Assembly: GCA_944800085.1 (NCBI GenBank)
Contig: CALYLO010000015.1
Span: 62,001 to 126,000, forward strand
Direction of reading: 5' to 3'
DNA: 64,000 bases
From: Paenibacillus melissococcoides
GTDB lineage: Bacteria > Bacillota > Bacilli > Paenibacillales > Paenibacillaceae
Shown here: positions 1 through 8,826 of the stretch, in pieces
Numbering within the stretch: position 1 is the first letter of the stretch
How the letters are laid out: every line of letters starts with the position of its first letter
The notes under the pieces: model-generated
Told to the model about the DNA's origin: nothing
The model's database searches: none
What the model saw: only the letters and a program-made list of their open reading frames with translations
Translations under genes and position numbers: made by a program

Positions 1-1868
1 TGCTGGATATTTGCTTTCTTCTTGCCCTCCCGCAGCTCGCTTACGATATCATCGATGTACACACTATCGCCGTTGCGCTCGAAGCGGGTCTCGTTGGTCA
101 ATTTCAAGGCGTAAGGCACTTTGTTCGCGTCCATCACGGTCAACAGATTGTTCGTTCTGTCATAGTTGATTACCGTGACCCCGATCAGCGTCTCCAGCTT
201 CCGATCGAGCACTTTGATCTTGGTAACCAGATCATCGCTGTTCAACGTCAGCTCCACCCGATCGCCGAATTCTCCGGCAACCAGATCGTCGAACGTCGGA
301 ACCTTGATGCCTTCCATAATGATTTCCACGTTCGGCGCGAGCATCTTCGCTTCCAGCTTGTCGTTCTCCTTGCGGATCGTCAAGCTCGTCTTCGCGGCGC
401 CCTTCTCGTACAGACGTCCCGTCACCGTCATCTCCGTCAATTGGGTCAGCTCAATCGACTGCACGATGCTGTTCCTGACCACGTAGGAGATGGTCGAATC
501 CGGCTTCAAATCTTTGATGCCGTTCATCAATTGATCCTTGTAGCGCACAACCGCGTCCTCAGCAACAGTGAAGGTCTCTTCGCTTCCGCTCTCCGGCTTA
601 ATCGTAATGGAGCGGTTGGTGGCGTCAACGGCGACCACGGTCCCTTTGTCCGATTTGTTGACAGGGCCGGACTTCACTTGAATCTCGATCACTTTGCGAT
701 CGGAGGTGAAGGTTTCCCGCTTAATCTCAAGCACGCTGTCCGTCGTCAACTCCGAAGCCTGGATCGAATTGCCGCTTGCGTCTTTCAGGGCTGTCGACGA
801 ATCGTAAAAAATTTCGGTTAAATCCTCGGTGCCGTCACGCTTCACGTACAGCTTGTTCTCCGAGCCGACAGCGTATTTCAGCGTCGCCTGAGAGGTTTCC
901 ACCTGCGGCGTGCTGTCCAGCAGCTCGACAAAGGCTCCGCCCCCGCCGCTGCCAAGGACGCGCACCTTCGTGTACAGCGCCAGATCGGATGCCTTGATCG
1001 CTTTCTCCGAATCGGCCTGGTAATATAGCGTCTTGTCGTCGAGACGGATCGTTGAAGCCTGTCCATCCTCCCCGTACAGGCGGATTTCCTTATCCGTCAG
1101 CGCCATAATATACCCAACCGACTCATTGTCGCGCTTGACGTCCGCTATCTTCTCCCCGCGGCTGAAAAAGGTCGCAAGCTGCGCGCGCGTGACCTTGCCC
1201 TGCGGGTCGAATTTGTTGCCGTTCATACCCGCTGCCAGCTTCAAATCGACGGCCGTATTGACATAGCCGAGCGCGGACGGGGAAATTTTGCTGTTATCGG
1301 CGAAAGAGGTCTGCTTGTTCTTCGCCTGCTTGGCCTCCTCTTCCTTGCCGACGGCACGCACGAGGATTTTCGTAATCCATTCGCGCGTCGCCTTCTTCTC
1401 GCCCCAGCTTACCTTCGGATCCGGATTCGCCATTTCCTCGTTCTTGTCGATAAGCCCCTTCTGGAAGGCAAGCACGATATAAGGCTTGAAAGTGTTGCCC
1501 ACCTTGAATTCGGCTGGAAGCGCGACCGAATCGGATGAGTTCAGTTCTCCTTGCAGACCCATGAAGCGGATCGCCATCGTGATCGCTTCTTGCTGGGTGA
1601 CGTCGTCATTCGGGCGGAATTTGCCGTTATTGCCTTTCAAAATATCCAAAGCTGCAAGCTTATGTATATGCTTCTCAGCCCAGAACCCCAAATTGACATC
1701 ACTGAACATCGGGCTTACTCCCCCGGACGCAGACTGATTCTGCGCCGTCTGTCCGGACTCCGCCGCCAAGACTGCCATTGGCGCGGAAGTGAGCGTCAGC
1801 GAGACGGCGAGCAGCGCGCTGCCCAGCGTACGGAACTTGCGCTTTGGTTGTGTATCATTCGATTGCAT
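1..1868 (-). CDS. SLH-domain surface protein, C-terminus beyond window
   Basis: The reading frame opens at ATG 1868, just after a GGGAAGGGGA ribosome site, and stays open to base 1, so about 622 residues are visible and the C-terminus is missing. It begins with a basic stretch and a hydrophobic signal peptide ending near A-A-E. Three SLH-like segments follow within roughly residues 50-260: F-S-D-V...FWAEKHIHKL, a middle segment around Y-I-V-L-A-F-Q-K-G-L, and F-A-D-N...R-A-Q-L-A-T-F-F. The rest is a repetitive beta-rich region (D-x-x-L/V-x-I-K) with no catalytic motif. SLH domains normally bind pyruvylated secondary wall polymer, so this is probably an envelope-anchored secreted protein. Its specific role is unknown. 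Confidence 0.8.
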   Translation of the reverse strand, partial: MQSNDTQPKRKFRTLGSALLAVSLTLTSAPMAVLAAESGQTAQNQSASGGVSPMFSDVNLGFWAEKHIHKLAALDILKGNNGKFRPNDDVTQQEAITMAIRFMGLQGELNSSDSVALPAEFKVGNTFKPYIVLAFQKGLIDKNEEMANPDPKVSWGEKKATREWITKILVRAVGKEEEAKQAKNKQTSFADNSKISPSALGYVNTAVDLKLAAGMNGNKFDPQGKVTRAQLATFFSRGEKIADVKRDNESVGYIMALTDKEIRLYGEDGQASTIRLDDKTLYYQADSEKAIKASDLALYTKVRVLGSGGGGAFVELLDSTPQVETSQATLKYAVGSENKLYVKRDGTEDLTEIFYDSSTALKDASGNSIQASELTTDSVLEIKRETFTSDRKVIEIQVKSGPVNKSDKGTVVAVDATNRSITIKPESGSEETFTVAEDAVVRYKDQLMNGIKDLKPDSTISYVVRNSIVQSIELTQLTEMTVTGRLYEKGAAKTSLTIRKENDKLEAKMLAPNVEIIMEGIKVPTFDDLVAGEFGDRVELTLNSDDLVTKIKVLDRKLETLIGVTVINYDRTNNLLTVMDANKVPYALKLTNETRFERNGDSVYIDDIVSELREGKKKANIQ

Positions 1869-1930
1869 ATGTAATCCCCTTCCCCAAATAGTCCATGAAA
1901 AATTGCAATAAGTAGCTCCATTTCGACAAG

Positions 1931-1955
1931 AACAGGGGCAATTCCTGCCCCTGTT
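1931..1955 (-). terminator. Hairpin after the GerM-domain gene
   Basis: A perfect 10-bp stem (AACAGGGGCA / TGCCCCTGTT) with a 5-base loop lies between the GerM-domain gene and the SLH gene. The U-run is weak, so it may be a partial terminator or RNA-stabilising hairpin. Confidence 0.55.
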
Positions 1956-1971
1956 CCCAAAAAGTTCGGTA

Positions 1972-2580
1972 TTATTCTCGGTGGATCGGATGCTCCAGCG
2001 TGACATGCCCCATCATGCTCTCGGCCGCTTGGCCGTCTACGAGCACATCAATCGCTTTGATCTCGTCGAACTGGAACAGTGTCTTCGTCAACGCTTCGAT
2101 GGCGAACGCTTCGCCGCCGGCGCCGAGTCGGGCATCGTCCGGAATATGAATATCAACGGTCAATGTGCCGTCGCTCAGCTTCACTGACTTGAATTCGATT
2201 TTTTTCCATAATGGAGTGTCTTCCGGGTTGTCGGACGCCTGGAGCGCCTTCAGCGCTTCTCTATATTTTTCTTCATCATCCGTGAATTGAATCTTGGCGG
2301 TGTACGATTTCAATTCCATCAGATCGCTATCGGACACATAAGCCGTAATCGACTGCTCCTGCTTCTCCGGCTCTTGGTTCGCAGGCTCCTCCTTATTCGG
2401 TTCCTGCTGCTGATTCGAATCTGATGGTTCGGGCTCTTGAACGGCCCCGTTATCCGGCTGCATCTCGGCCGGAGGCGCTTCCGGCTGACCGGCATTCGTC
2501 GTCGGCTTGGCGCCGCACGCAGTAACCAAAGAGATCGACAGGACGATCGCAGCCAATCCCCACCATTTTTTAGTTTTCAT
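1972..2580 (-). CDS. GerM-domain lipoprotein
   Basis: This 202-residue lipoprotein starts at ATG 2580 behind an AGGAGG site. The signal peptide ends in a clear lipobox, L-V-T-A-C, with the lipidated Cys at residue 22. A low-complexity linker rich in P, Q, E and N (about 25-78) tethers a folded domain (about 79-195) that resembles the GerM / sporulation-germination domain, with the typical S-V-K-L-S-D-G-T-L-T-V-D-I core. GerM of B. subtilis works in the forespore envelope and in spore cortex formation. This protein has one GerM domain instead of two, so it is a GerM-family lipoprotein and not GerM itself. It sits just downstream of a cell-wall amidase gene, which suggests an envelope role. Confidence 0.8.
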   Translation of the reverse strand: MKTKKWWGLAAIVLSISLVTACGAKPTTNAGQPEAPPAEMQPDNGAVQEPEPSDSNQQQEPNKEEPANQEPEKQEQSITAYVSDSDLMELKSYTAKIQFTDDEEKYREALKALQASDNPEDTPLWKKIEFKSVKLSDGTLTVDIHIPDDARLGAGGEAFAIEALTKTLFQFDEIKAIDVLVDGQAAESMMGHVTLEHPIHRE

Positions 2581-2644
2581 CAGTAATGACCTCCTTTACA
2601 CCGTTCCTAACGCAACACGAAGCAAAAAGTTGCGTTTTTCATCC

Positions 2645-4120
2645 TCAGGACAAGCCCAAATAGTCAAGAATCCCCTTGACGATGTTGTCTGCGACGCGCT
2701 GTTGGAACTGTTCGTCAAAAAGCTGGGCTTCTTCGGCGGCATTGGTCAAAAACCCGACTTCAAGCAAAATGGCCGGCATTTTCGTCTCTCTCGTGACATG
2801 ATGATTCGCTTGGCGGACACCGCGGTCTTTGAATTGCGTTCCTTCCATCAGATGCTTGTGCATCGTCTCCGCGAACGCCTTGCTCTCCGCGCGCCAGTAG
2901 TATGTCTCCGTGCCCGACACAGAAGGTTTATTGTCAACGCTGTTCGCATGAATCGACACGAACAGATCCGCATTCAGACTGTTCGCCAGTTGAGCCCGTT
3001 CACTTAACTCCAGGAACGTGTCGTCCTCGCGTGACAGCACCGTGTTGAACCGGTCGTCTTGACTCAAAATCTCGCCAACCTTCAGAGCGAGCGACAGATT
3101 GAAGTCCTTCTCGTACCGCTTGTTCACGCTGACGGCACCGGAATCATGATCACCATGGCCGGCGTCGATAACGACCGTATACTTGCCGTCCGTCTTAATC
3201 GGAGGCTTCGGTTCGGAGGTGTCTTTGCCCGGAACAAGCTCGACCGTCGTCAGCCCCGATTCATTATAGGTAATCTTCCCGTGATACGGGTTGTCCAAGT
3301 CAATGACGAACCGGACCGTATTCGGATTGTCGCTGAACATCGCGAAGCGGATTCGCTGCACGTCAGGGTAGTCCGTAATCTCCATTTCCCCCTGACTGCC
3401 GCTATTGAAACCGAATTTCTCCATAAATTCATCGGAAAATACGGCCTTTGGGAAGTCGATAACGACCCGATCCGGGGAGTCCATCGTCATCATGCTCGGA
3501 ATGACGTTGCTGGAAGAAGCGATATGTAACTTGTTATCGATGAATGAAAAATCAGTGATTAGGGCATCCCCTTCTTGAGGGTTCACTGCACCGCCAACGC
3601 TGCCATCGGAATTCCCGTTATCCGAGCTTCCATTCGCGTCCTCGCCGCTCGGGGTACCCGGCGTTGGCGGGACGACTTCGGAGGACTCGTCAGCCGTGAA
3701 CAGATAGACCGACTTGGTCTCTTTGTCCCAATCTACCGTCAATCCCATATTTTCACCGATGAACCGCAGCGGCACAAGTGTGGTTCCCTTTTGCAGCATC
3801 GGCGCTACGTCCAGCTTGACTTCCTTGTCATCTACCGTTGCCGTCTTCTGATCGACGGTCATAGTCAATCGTTTGCTGTCATTATATATGGCTACCGTCT
3901 TCGCCTTCGGGTCCCAATCCACCTTATACCCCAACTGTTCCGACACGACGCGAACCGGAATCATAGTGACCGAATGAACTAACGTAATCTTTTCCGGCAA
4001 TGAAATGGAATTGCCATCCAGGTACAAGGCTCCCGTCGGAGCGGCTTGTCCCAATTGAGGAAACAGCATGAACAACCACATGAGCATCAGAGCTACACCA
4101 AATTTTTTTCCTTTTTTCAT
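2645..4120 (-). CDS. N-acetylmuramoyl-L-alanine amidase with stalk and AMIN domains
   Basis: This secreted hydrolase (491 residues) cleaves the lactyl amide bond between MurNAc and the stem peptide. ATG 4120 is preferred to GTG 4126 because GAGGTGAAG then serves as the ribosome site. Order: signal peptide (1-27), copper-amine-oxidase-N type stalk domain (about 30-145), G/S/N-rich linker, AMIN domain (about 187-290), Amidase_3 catalytic domain (about 308-488). The zinc site is intact: His in DAGHGDHDSG, Glu in Y-E-K-D-F, His in S-I-H-A-N, catalytic Glu in L-L-E-V-G-F. The stalk plus AMIN combination is common in Paenibacillus wall hydrolases and probably directs binding to the wall. The GerM-domain lipoprotein gene follows 64 bases downstream. 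Confidence 0.9.
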   Translation of the reverse strand: MKKGKKFGVALMLMWLFMLFPQLGQAAPTGALYLDGNSISLPEKITLVHSVTMIPVRVVSEQLGYKVDWDPKAKTVAIYNDSKRLTMTVDQKTATVDDKEVKLDVAPMLQKGTTLVPLRFIGENMGLTVDWDKETKSVYLFTADESSEVVPPTPGTPSGEDANGSSDNGNSDGSVGGAVNPQEGDALITDFSFIDNKLHIASSSNVIPSMMTMDSPDRVVIDFPKAVFSDEFMEKFGFNSGSQGEMEITDYPDVQRIRFAMFSDNPNTVRFVIDLDNPYHGKITYNESGLTTVELVPGKDTSEPKPPIKTDGKYTVVIDAGHGDHDSGAVSVNKRYEKDFNLSLALKVGEILSQDDRFNTVLSREDDTFLELSERAQLANSLNADLFVSIHANSVDNKPSVSGTETYYWRAESKAFAETMHKHLMEGTQFKDRGVRQANHHVTRETKMPAILLEVGFLTNAAEEAQLFDEQFQQRVADNIVKGILDYLGLS

Positions 4121-4303
4121 CTTCACCTCTACATCCTTTCATATAGTTCCGGCCTATCTGTCTATGTGTTCAGACCGGACGATATATTAGACGGAAAACA
4201 TGAACAAAAGTTGCGTGTTTTCAACATTTTTCGGGTATATTTTGCCTTTACTTAATAAGGTAATGGAACTGGGAGGCCGTGGCAAGAAAAACTTTAAAAA
4301 AGG

Positions 4304-4332
4304 TTGACGCCATCTAATCAGAGGAATATACT
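4304..4332 (+). promoter_or_regulatory. Sigma-A promoter for the marR-MFS operon
   Basis: TTGACG (4304-4309) and TATACT (4327-4332) are separated by 17 bases, an almost ideal sigma-A promoter about 95 bases upstream of the MarR gene. Confidence 0.7.
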
Positions 4333-4372
4333 ATGAATTGCTTTTTATTATTTTAGTTAGTAAACTATTTAA

Positions 4373-4403
4373 CTTGTATACATTATAATTTGTATACATT
4401 ATA
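4373..4403 (+). promoter_or_regulatory. Probable MarR operator: direct repeat
   Basis: The 14-mer TTGTATACATTATA occurs twice, at 4374-4387 and 4390-4403, with a 16-base period, just ahead of the ribosome site of the marR-like gene. Each copy contains the palindrome GTATAC. A partial palindrome TAGTT-AGTA-AACTA lies just upstream. Position downstream of the promoter fits autorepression by the MarR protein. This is inferred from layout only. Confidence 0.55.
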
Positions 4404-4424
4404 GCAAGTAAAGGAGGTTGGATA

Positions 4425-4877
4425 ATGGCTGGAGATGAGGAGCTCATTCAGTTCGACCGGCTGTTCTGGCGAGTGTCCCGCAAGATACAGTGCTTGCGCA
4501 AAAAGAAGTTCAATGATCGCTTATCCGATTCTCAGACTTATATCCTCGTGAAGCTGGCGACCGAAGGGCCGCAGAAGGTGTCCGGCCTGGCGGAGTCGAT
4601 CGGCATTACGCCCGGCGGCGTCACCAGCATTTCCGACAAGCTGATCGCGAGCGGGTATGCGCAGCGCAAGCGCGACGAGGAGGATCGCAGGGTTGTCTTT
4701 TTGGAGATTACCGACAAAGGCATGGATGTTTTGAGGGAGCTTCATCAGGAGCGGCTGGAGATCATCCGTTATTTGTTCAGTAATTTGCCGGCAGATGACC
4801 TGCAGCATCTCAATCGCACCTATGAGAAGCTGCTGGAGAACCTGGACAAATATGAAGAAGAAATGCTGGAAGAGTAA
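4425..4877 (+). CDS. MarR-family transcriptional regulator
   Basis: This is a 150-residue cytoplasmic winged-helix regulator. ATG 4425 follows AAAGGAGG at good spacing. The wHTH region (about 30-100) shows the MarR pattern L-T-Y-I-L-V-K-L...S-G-L-A-E-S-I-G-I-T-P-G-G-V-T-S-I-S-D-K-L, then a wing R-D-E-E-D-R-R-V-V-F-L-E-I-T-D-K-G. Flanking helices would dimerise. The exporter gene begins 24 bases downstream, so the pair looks like the common arrangement in which a MarR repressor controls its own gene and a multidrug exporter and is released by the exported compound. The ligand cannot be inferred. Confidence 0.88.
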   Translation: MAGDEELIQFDRLFWRVSRKIQCLRKKKFNDRLSDSQTYILVKLATEGPQKVSGLAESIGITPGGVTSISDKLIASGYAQRKRDEEDRRVVFLEITDKGMDVLRELHQERLEIIRYLFSNLPADDLQHLNRTYEKLLENLDKYEEEMLEE

Positions 4878-4901
4878 TGGAGTAAGACAAGGAGTGGATT
4901 T

Positions 4902-6551
4902 ATGGAACATCTATCAGAAAAACGAAAATTAACAATCATGATCGCGATTATGGCGGCGATGTTCTTCTCGGCCATCAATCAGACGATCATCGGTGTCGCC
5001 ATGCCTCGCATCATCGCCAAGCTGGGCGGGATGGACTATTATACATGGGCCATCACGATCTATCTGCTGACCTCGACGGTCGCTACCGTGCTGGTCGGCA
5101 AATTATCCGACATTTTTGGCCGCAAGCCTTTTATTTTGGCAGGTATCGCCCTGTTCATGCTGGGGGCCTTCCTGAGCGGTTTTTCCGCCGATATTTTTCA
5201 ATTGATTGCCTTCCGCGGCATTCAGGGGATGGGCGCCGGCATCATTATGTCTACCGCATTTACGGCGGTCGGGGATCTGTATGCACCGCGGGAGCGGGCG
5301 AAATGGATGGGCGTCATGAGCGGCGTGTTCGGACTGTCCAGCGTGCTGGGGCCGCCGCTTGGAGGATATCTGGTCGACCATCTGGATTGGAGATGGGTAT
5401 TCTGGATGTTCCTGCCGCTTGGCATTATCGCCTTCTTCATGATTATCGCCCTGTTCCCGAAAGTGGAACGGAAAAAAGGAGAATCGATCGATTATTGGGG
5501 CTCTATCTTCCTGACGACGACCATTGTGCCGCTGCTGCTCGCCTTCTCTTGGGCGGGAGACGGCGCGGGCAAATATCCTTGGGGTTCATGGCAAATCATC
5601 GGCTTGTTCTCGGCAACCCTCGTTTCCCTCATCGTTTTCATTTTGGTGGAAATGAAGGTCAAATCTCCGGTGCTGCCGCTGTCGCTGTTCCGCAACGGTA
5701 TCGTCACCGTGTCGAACCTGGCCGGATTCGTGTTGAATGCCGGCATGATGGGCGCCATCATTTATGTTCCGTTCTTTGTGCAAGGGGTTAAGGGCATTTC
5801 CCCAACCTTTTCGGGTTATGTCACGATGCCGATGTCCGTTGTCATGATTCTGTGCACGGCATTTATCGGCCAGTTCATCTCGAAGACGGGAAAGTATAAA
5901 AAGATGGCCATCGCCGGCCTGCTCATTATGACCTTCGGCATGGTGCTGCTGCACTTCATGACTCCGGAGACGGCGATTTATATTACCGTTATCTATATGT
6001 GCATCGTCGGACTCGGGCTGGGCATCAGCATGCCTGTCTTCTCTTTGACGATTCAGAATGCGGTAGAACCGAAGCAGCTCGGCGTCGCGACCGCATCGTC
6101 GCAGTTGTTCCGTTCTTTGGGCGGAACGATCGGCATCGCCGTGATGGGAACGGTCATGAGCTCGCACATGGCCGGCAAAATGACCGAGCTTGGCGCGGCA
6201 TCCGGCGCTTCCGGCGGCCAGATGCAGATCGACCCGAAATATGCGGAATCGATCAAGGAAGTGATGAATCCGCAGACGCTGCTCGATCAGCCGAAGCTGG
6301 AAGGCATCATGACCCAGCTACCGCCCGAACTTCAGACGATGGTCGACAATCTCGTTCATATGGTGCGCGAAGCGCTTAGCTACGGCGTGACCAGCACGTT
6401 CCTGACAGGCGCTATCGTCACGGCGGTAGCCGTCGTCCTGACCTTCTTCCTGAAGGAAATCCCGCTTCGCTCCGCGAAGGATGTCCAGGTGAAGCAAGAT
6501 GGCCATGCAGGAGAAGTAAGACAGCAGGTCGTGGTCAATTCCAAATCTTAA
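4902..6551 (+). CDS. DHA2-family multidrug MFS exporter (EmrB/QacA type)
   Basis: This is a 549-residue integral membrane protein with about 14 hydrophobic segments. It has MFS motif A (G-K-L-S-D-I-F-G-R-K-P) after TM2 and the antiporter motif C (G-P-P-L-G-G) in TM5, both typical of drug:H+ antiporters of the DHA2 group. A hydrophilic loop near residues 430-490 precedes the last membrane segment, as is common in QacA/EmrB proteins. It is in one operon with the MarR gene 24 bases upstream, so efflux is probably induced when that repressor binds a toxic compound. The substrate is not predictable. GC content and codon use match the neighbours. Confidence 0.9.
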   Translation: MEHLSEKRKLTIMIAIMAAMFFSAINQTIIGVAMPRIIAKLGGMDYYTWAITIYLLTSTVATVLVGKLSDIFGRKPFILAGIALFMLGAFLSGFSADIFQLIAFRGIQGMGAGIIMSTAFTAVGDLYAPRERAKWMGVMSGVFGLSSVLGPPLGGYLVDHLDWRWVFWMFLPLGIIAFFMIIALFPKVERKKGESIDYWGSIFLTTTIVPLLLAFSWAGDGAGKYPWGSWQIIGLFSATLVSLIVFILVEMKVKSPVLPLSLFRNGIVTVSNLAGFVLNAGMMGAIIYVPFFVQGVKGISPTFSGYVTMPMSVVMILCTAFIGQFISKTGKYKKMAIAGLLIMTFGMVLLHFMTPETAIYITVIYMCIVGLGLGISMPVFSLTIQNAVEPKQLGVATASSQLFRSLGGTIGIAVMGTVMSSHMAGKMTELGAASGASGGQMQIDPKYAESIKEVMNPQTLLDQPKLEGIMTQLPPELQTMVDNLVHMVREALSYGVTSTFLTGAIVTAVAVVLTFFLKEIPLRSAKDVQVKQDGHAGEVRQQVVVNSKS

Positions 6552-6573
6552 TGTGTTCAGCAAAAAGAACGAG

Positions 6574-6941
6574 CCGGGGGTGTCCCAAAAGTAGTCTTTC
6601 ACTACAGTGAGACAGCCCCCCTTGATTCTCAAAGCTCGACCGCCGAAAAACTGCAAAACTACACTTTTCCTTTATGACGTGTACTCCGTTACAGGGAATC
6701 CTGCAAAACGGCATCAATTTCTGACTAAACAATCGATAAAATACAAAAATCGATGAACATCATGTACTTTTGCAGGAATTTCATCAAATCGCGGCTGAAA
6801 GAGCAGAAATTGATGCATCCACGCAGCATTTCACTGCTTCATCCATCTTCCACCGGTTTGCGCGCCGCCGTTTTTCCCGCATCCACATTCTCTGTTACCT
6901 CGCCATCTCCATTATTTTGCAGTGCCGTGAGACACCCCCGG
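6574..6941. repeat. Non-coding element with terminal inverted repeats (MITE-like)
   Basis: A 368-base segment between the exporter and TetR genes is bounded by inverted copies of CCGGGGGTGTC (6574-6584 and 6931-6941; 13 of 15 bases match when extended inwards). Inside are two interleaved inverted repeats: TCCTGCAAAA (6699-6708) against 6768-6777, and GCATCAATTTCTG (6711-6723) against 6804-6816, both perfect. No convincing protein is encoded and no target duplication was seen. A second copy of the end motif (GACAGCCCCCC, 6611-6621) may also let the left end act as the exporter terminator. It resembles a miniature or decayed transposable element. Confidence 0.45.
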
Positions 6942-7051
6942 TTATTTGCAATCCGTACATTCCATTAATGCCCATATCATGTAAAATAGATGTCGATGGA
7001 ATCCTCTACCTATTCGTATAGCGGTAACCGGTATCCGGGCTAGCTTGCCGT

Positions 7052-7636
7052 TCAAGCCTGCGTCTCCGCATCGCTCGCCGGAGCTGCCAGTCCCTGCGTC
7101 ATCGTCTCCGCCATCAATGCTACCGCTTGCTGCAGCGTACAGGACGAGCGCATCAAAAATTCGGGATCGAACAAGGCGGCCGAAGCTCCGATCATCATCT
7201 GCACGACGCTCGGCACATGGACAGGCCGTATTTCCCCGGCGGCAATGCCTTCTTCGATGATATTGGTTACGGTAGACCACCCGCATTCTTCCCGCAAATA
7301 ATTGTTGATTTTATCCCATTCATTCGGAGCAAGCCGCTTCATCTCCGCCAGCAGCCGCTGATCGCTCAGCTTCAGCCCGCTCGGCACGATGGAGAGCACT
7401 CGTTTCAGCTTCTCCAGACTGTTCCAGTGCGGATTCTCGTAAATCCCTTTCTCAAGCTGGATCACTTCATCGATCGATTGGTCAACGATCGAGCCGATTA
7501 ACTCCTCCTTTGAGGAGAAATGCTCATAAATCGTTCGCTTGCTTATCCCCATCTCCCTGGCCAGATCGCTCATCGTAAATTTGAGTCCCTGTATCAACAT
7601 CAAGTCCAGGGCCGCTTGCATCAGCCGCTCTCTCAT
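7052..7636 (-). CDS. TetR/AcrR-family transcriptional regulator
   Basis: This is a 194-residue repressor-type protein. ATG 7636 is chosen because a GAGGGGGG ribosome site precedes it and the conserved TetR N-terminus begins here; the frame is open for another 63 codons upstream without TetR-like sequence. The HTH lies at about 20-50 (F-T-M-S-D-L-A-R-E-M-G-I-S-K-R-T-I-Y-E-H-F, then S-S-K-E-E-L-I). The C-terminal two thirds is helical and would bind ligand and dimerise. No transporter or enzyme is coupled to it: the upstream neighbour is a lipoprotein and downstream is the non-coding element. Its target is unknown. Confidence 0.85.
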   Translation of the reverse strand: MRERLMQAALDLMLIQGLKFTMSDLAREMGISKRTIYEHFSSKEELIGSIVDQSIDEVIQLEKGIYENPHWNSLEKLKRVLSIVPSGLKLSDQRLLAEMKRLAPNEWDKINNYLREECGWSTVTNIIEEGIAAGEIRPVHVPSVVQMMIGASAALFDPEFLMRSSCTLQQAVALMAETMTQGLAAPASDAETQA

Positions 7637-7790
7637 GGAACTCCCCCCTCTTGAGCAACAAGGTAAGCACTTCGAATCATGCGTATCATCATGCCGAGTA
7701 TATGACCTTCCTAAAGTGCCGTCAAGGAGAGAATCCATTGGACAGGGCTTCAATACGTGCTTATTCATCATAGAAAAACAGGGCGAAGCA

Positions 7791-8630
7791 TCAATGATAC
7801 GACAATGCCTGGGACCCGAGCGCATGCCACGACTTGATGAATTGCTTCTTATTTACTTTGACTGCCTTGCGGGCGGATAGCGGATCATTGAGATATACAT
7901 AGTCCGGATCATAACCCGCCAACACGACCGCATGAAGATCGAGCGGAGTCGTAATTTGTTCATTTCCATGCTTCCACGACTCCCAGCGATCTGGCAGTTT
8001 ATAATCTCCTGTAGTCCAGGTCACGATGGGCTTTCCTGTGCTTAGATGCCGCAGCACATGCTCGAACGGTTGACCGGTCAAATTGACTGTGCGGCCCGGC
8101 AAATATTTTTTCATCAGATCTTCAAGCGGTTCAGCATAGATCGCGTAGCCTTTCTCTTTCCCCGTTATATCACCGACAAAGCCTTCGTTCGGGTCGCCCC
8201 AATGAGTGATATCGCCCGCCTTGCCGGTTTTCAGGCTATCCGGATCCTTTTTCACTTTATCTGCCAGCTCCATTTTTCCGACGTGAACACCGGCATATTT
8301 CAATATCATTGCTAAGCTTGTCACTTCGCAACCGTATTTCAATTCAGGATTTTGCGCGACCAGGGGAACGTCCAACAGTATTTTTTCCTTCCGCTGAGGA
8401 CGAGGCGGCTCTTGCGAGAGCGATTCGTCCCGCTCGCTTCGGTTGCCTTTATTGCGTGGCCCATCATCGGGTGCTTCTATTTCTGAACTCGACGCATTGA
8501 GCCGGCCGCGGTCGATATCCCGCTGTTCAGCCGCATCAGGCGCTGGCTGCTGTTGAGCTTGAGGAGCGCAGCCGGGTGCCATAGCCAGCAGAACAACAAC
8601 AAGGACATAGAGCGTCACACGAATGCTCAT
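7791..8630 (-). CDS. C39-like (papain-fold) peptidase lipoprotein
   Basis: This 279-residue exported protein starts at ATG 8630 behind GGGGGAATT. The hydrophobic leader ends M-A-P-G-C, so Cys21 is probably lipidated. A charged disordered segment (about 25-85) leads to a Peptidase_C39_2 domain (about 90-275). Catalytic candidates are visible: Cys in Y-G-C-E-V-T-S-L-A-M-I-L, His in D-L-H-A-V-V-L-A-G-Y, and Asp in Y-L-N-D-P. Such domains occur in membrane-bound cysteine peptidases of unknown substrate in many Bacillales. The gene stands alone between the TetR gene and leuD. Confidence 0.8.
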   Translation of the reverse strand: MSIRVTLYVLVVVLLAMAPGCAPQAQQQPAPDAAEQRDIDRGRLNASSSEIEAPDDGPRNKGNRSERDESLSQEPPRPQRKEKILLDVPLVAQNPELKYGCEVTSLAMILKYAGVHVGKMELADKVKKDPDSLKTGKAGDITHWGDPNEGFVGDITGKEKGYAIYAEPLEDLMKKYLPGRTVNLTGQPFEHVLRHLSTGKPIVTWTTGDYKLPDRWESWKHGNEQITTPLDLHAVVLAGYDPDYVYLNDPLSARKAVKVNKKQFIKSWHALGSQALSYH

Positions 8631-8772
8631 TGCTAATTCCCCCACACCTTCAAAAATATTTACAGTCCTATTGTTCCGGCATGTCCCATAAATATTCTGT
8701 CCCGCGCATTTCCCTGTAGATGGCATCTCTTCCTCCTGCGGCTGGGTCCGTCTGCGCTTGAATCCGCATAAG

Positions 8773-8816
8773 CAAAAAAATCCCTGCTCCCGAGGACTAA
8801 GCTTCGGAACAGGGAG
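8773..8816 (-). terminator. Rho-independent terminator of leuCD
   Basis: Read on the minus strand, CTCCCTGTTCC pairs imperfectly with GGGAGCAGGGA and is followed by seven T residues. It lies directly after the leuD stop codon. Confidence 0.8.
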
Positions 8817-8826
8817 TCTCTTCTAT

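Noticed and set aside
7637..7825. N-terminal extension of the TetR protein
   Set aside because: No TetR-like sequence and the ribosome site fits ATG 7636.
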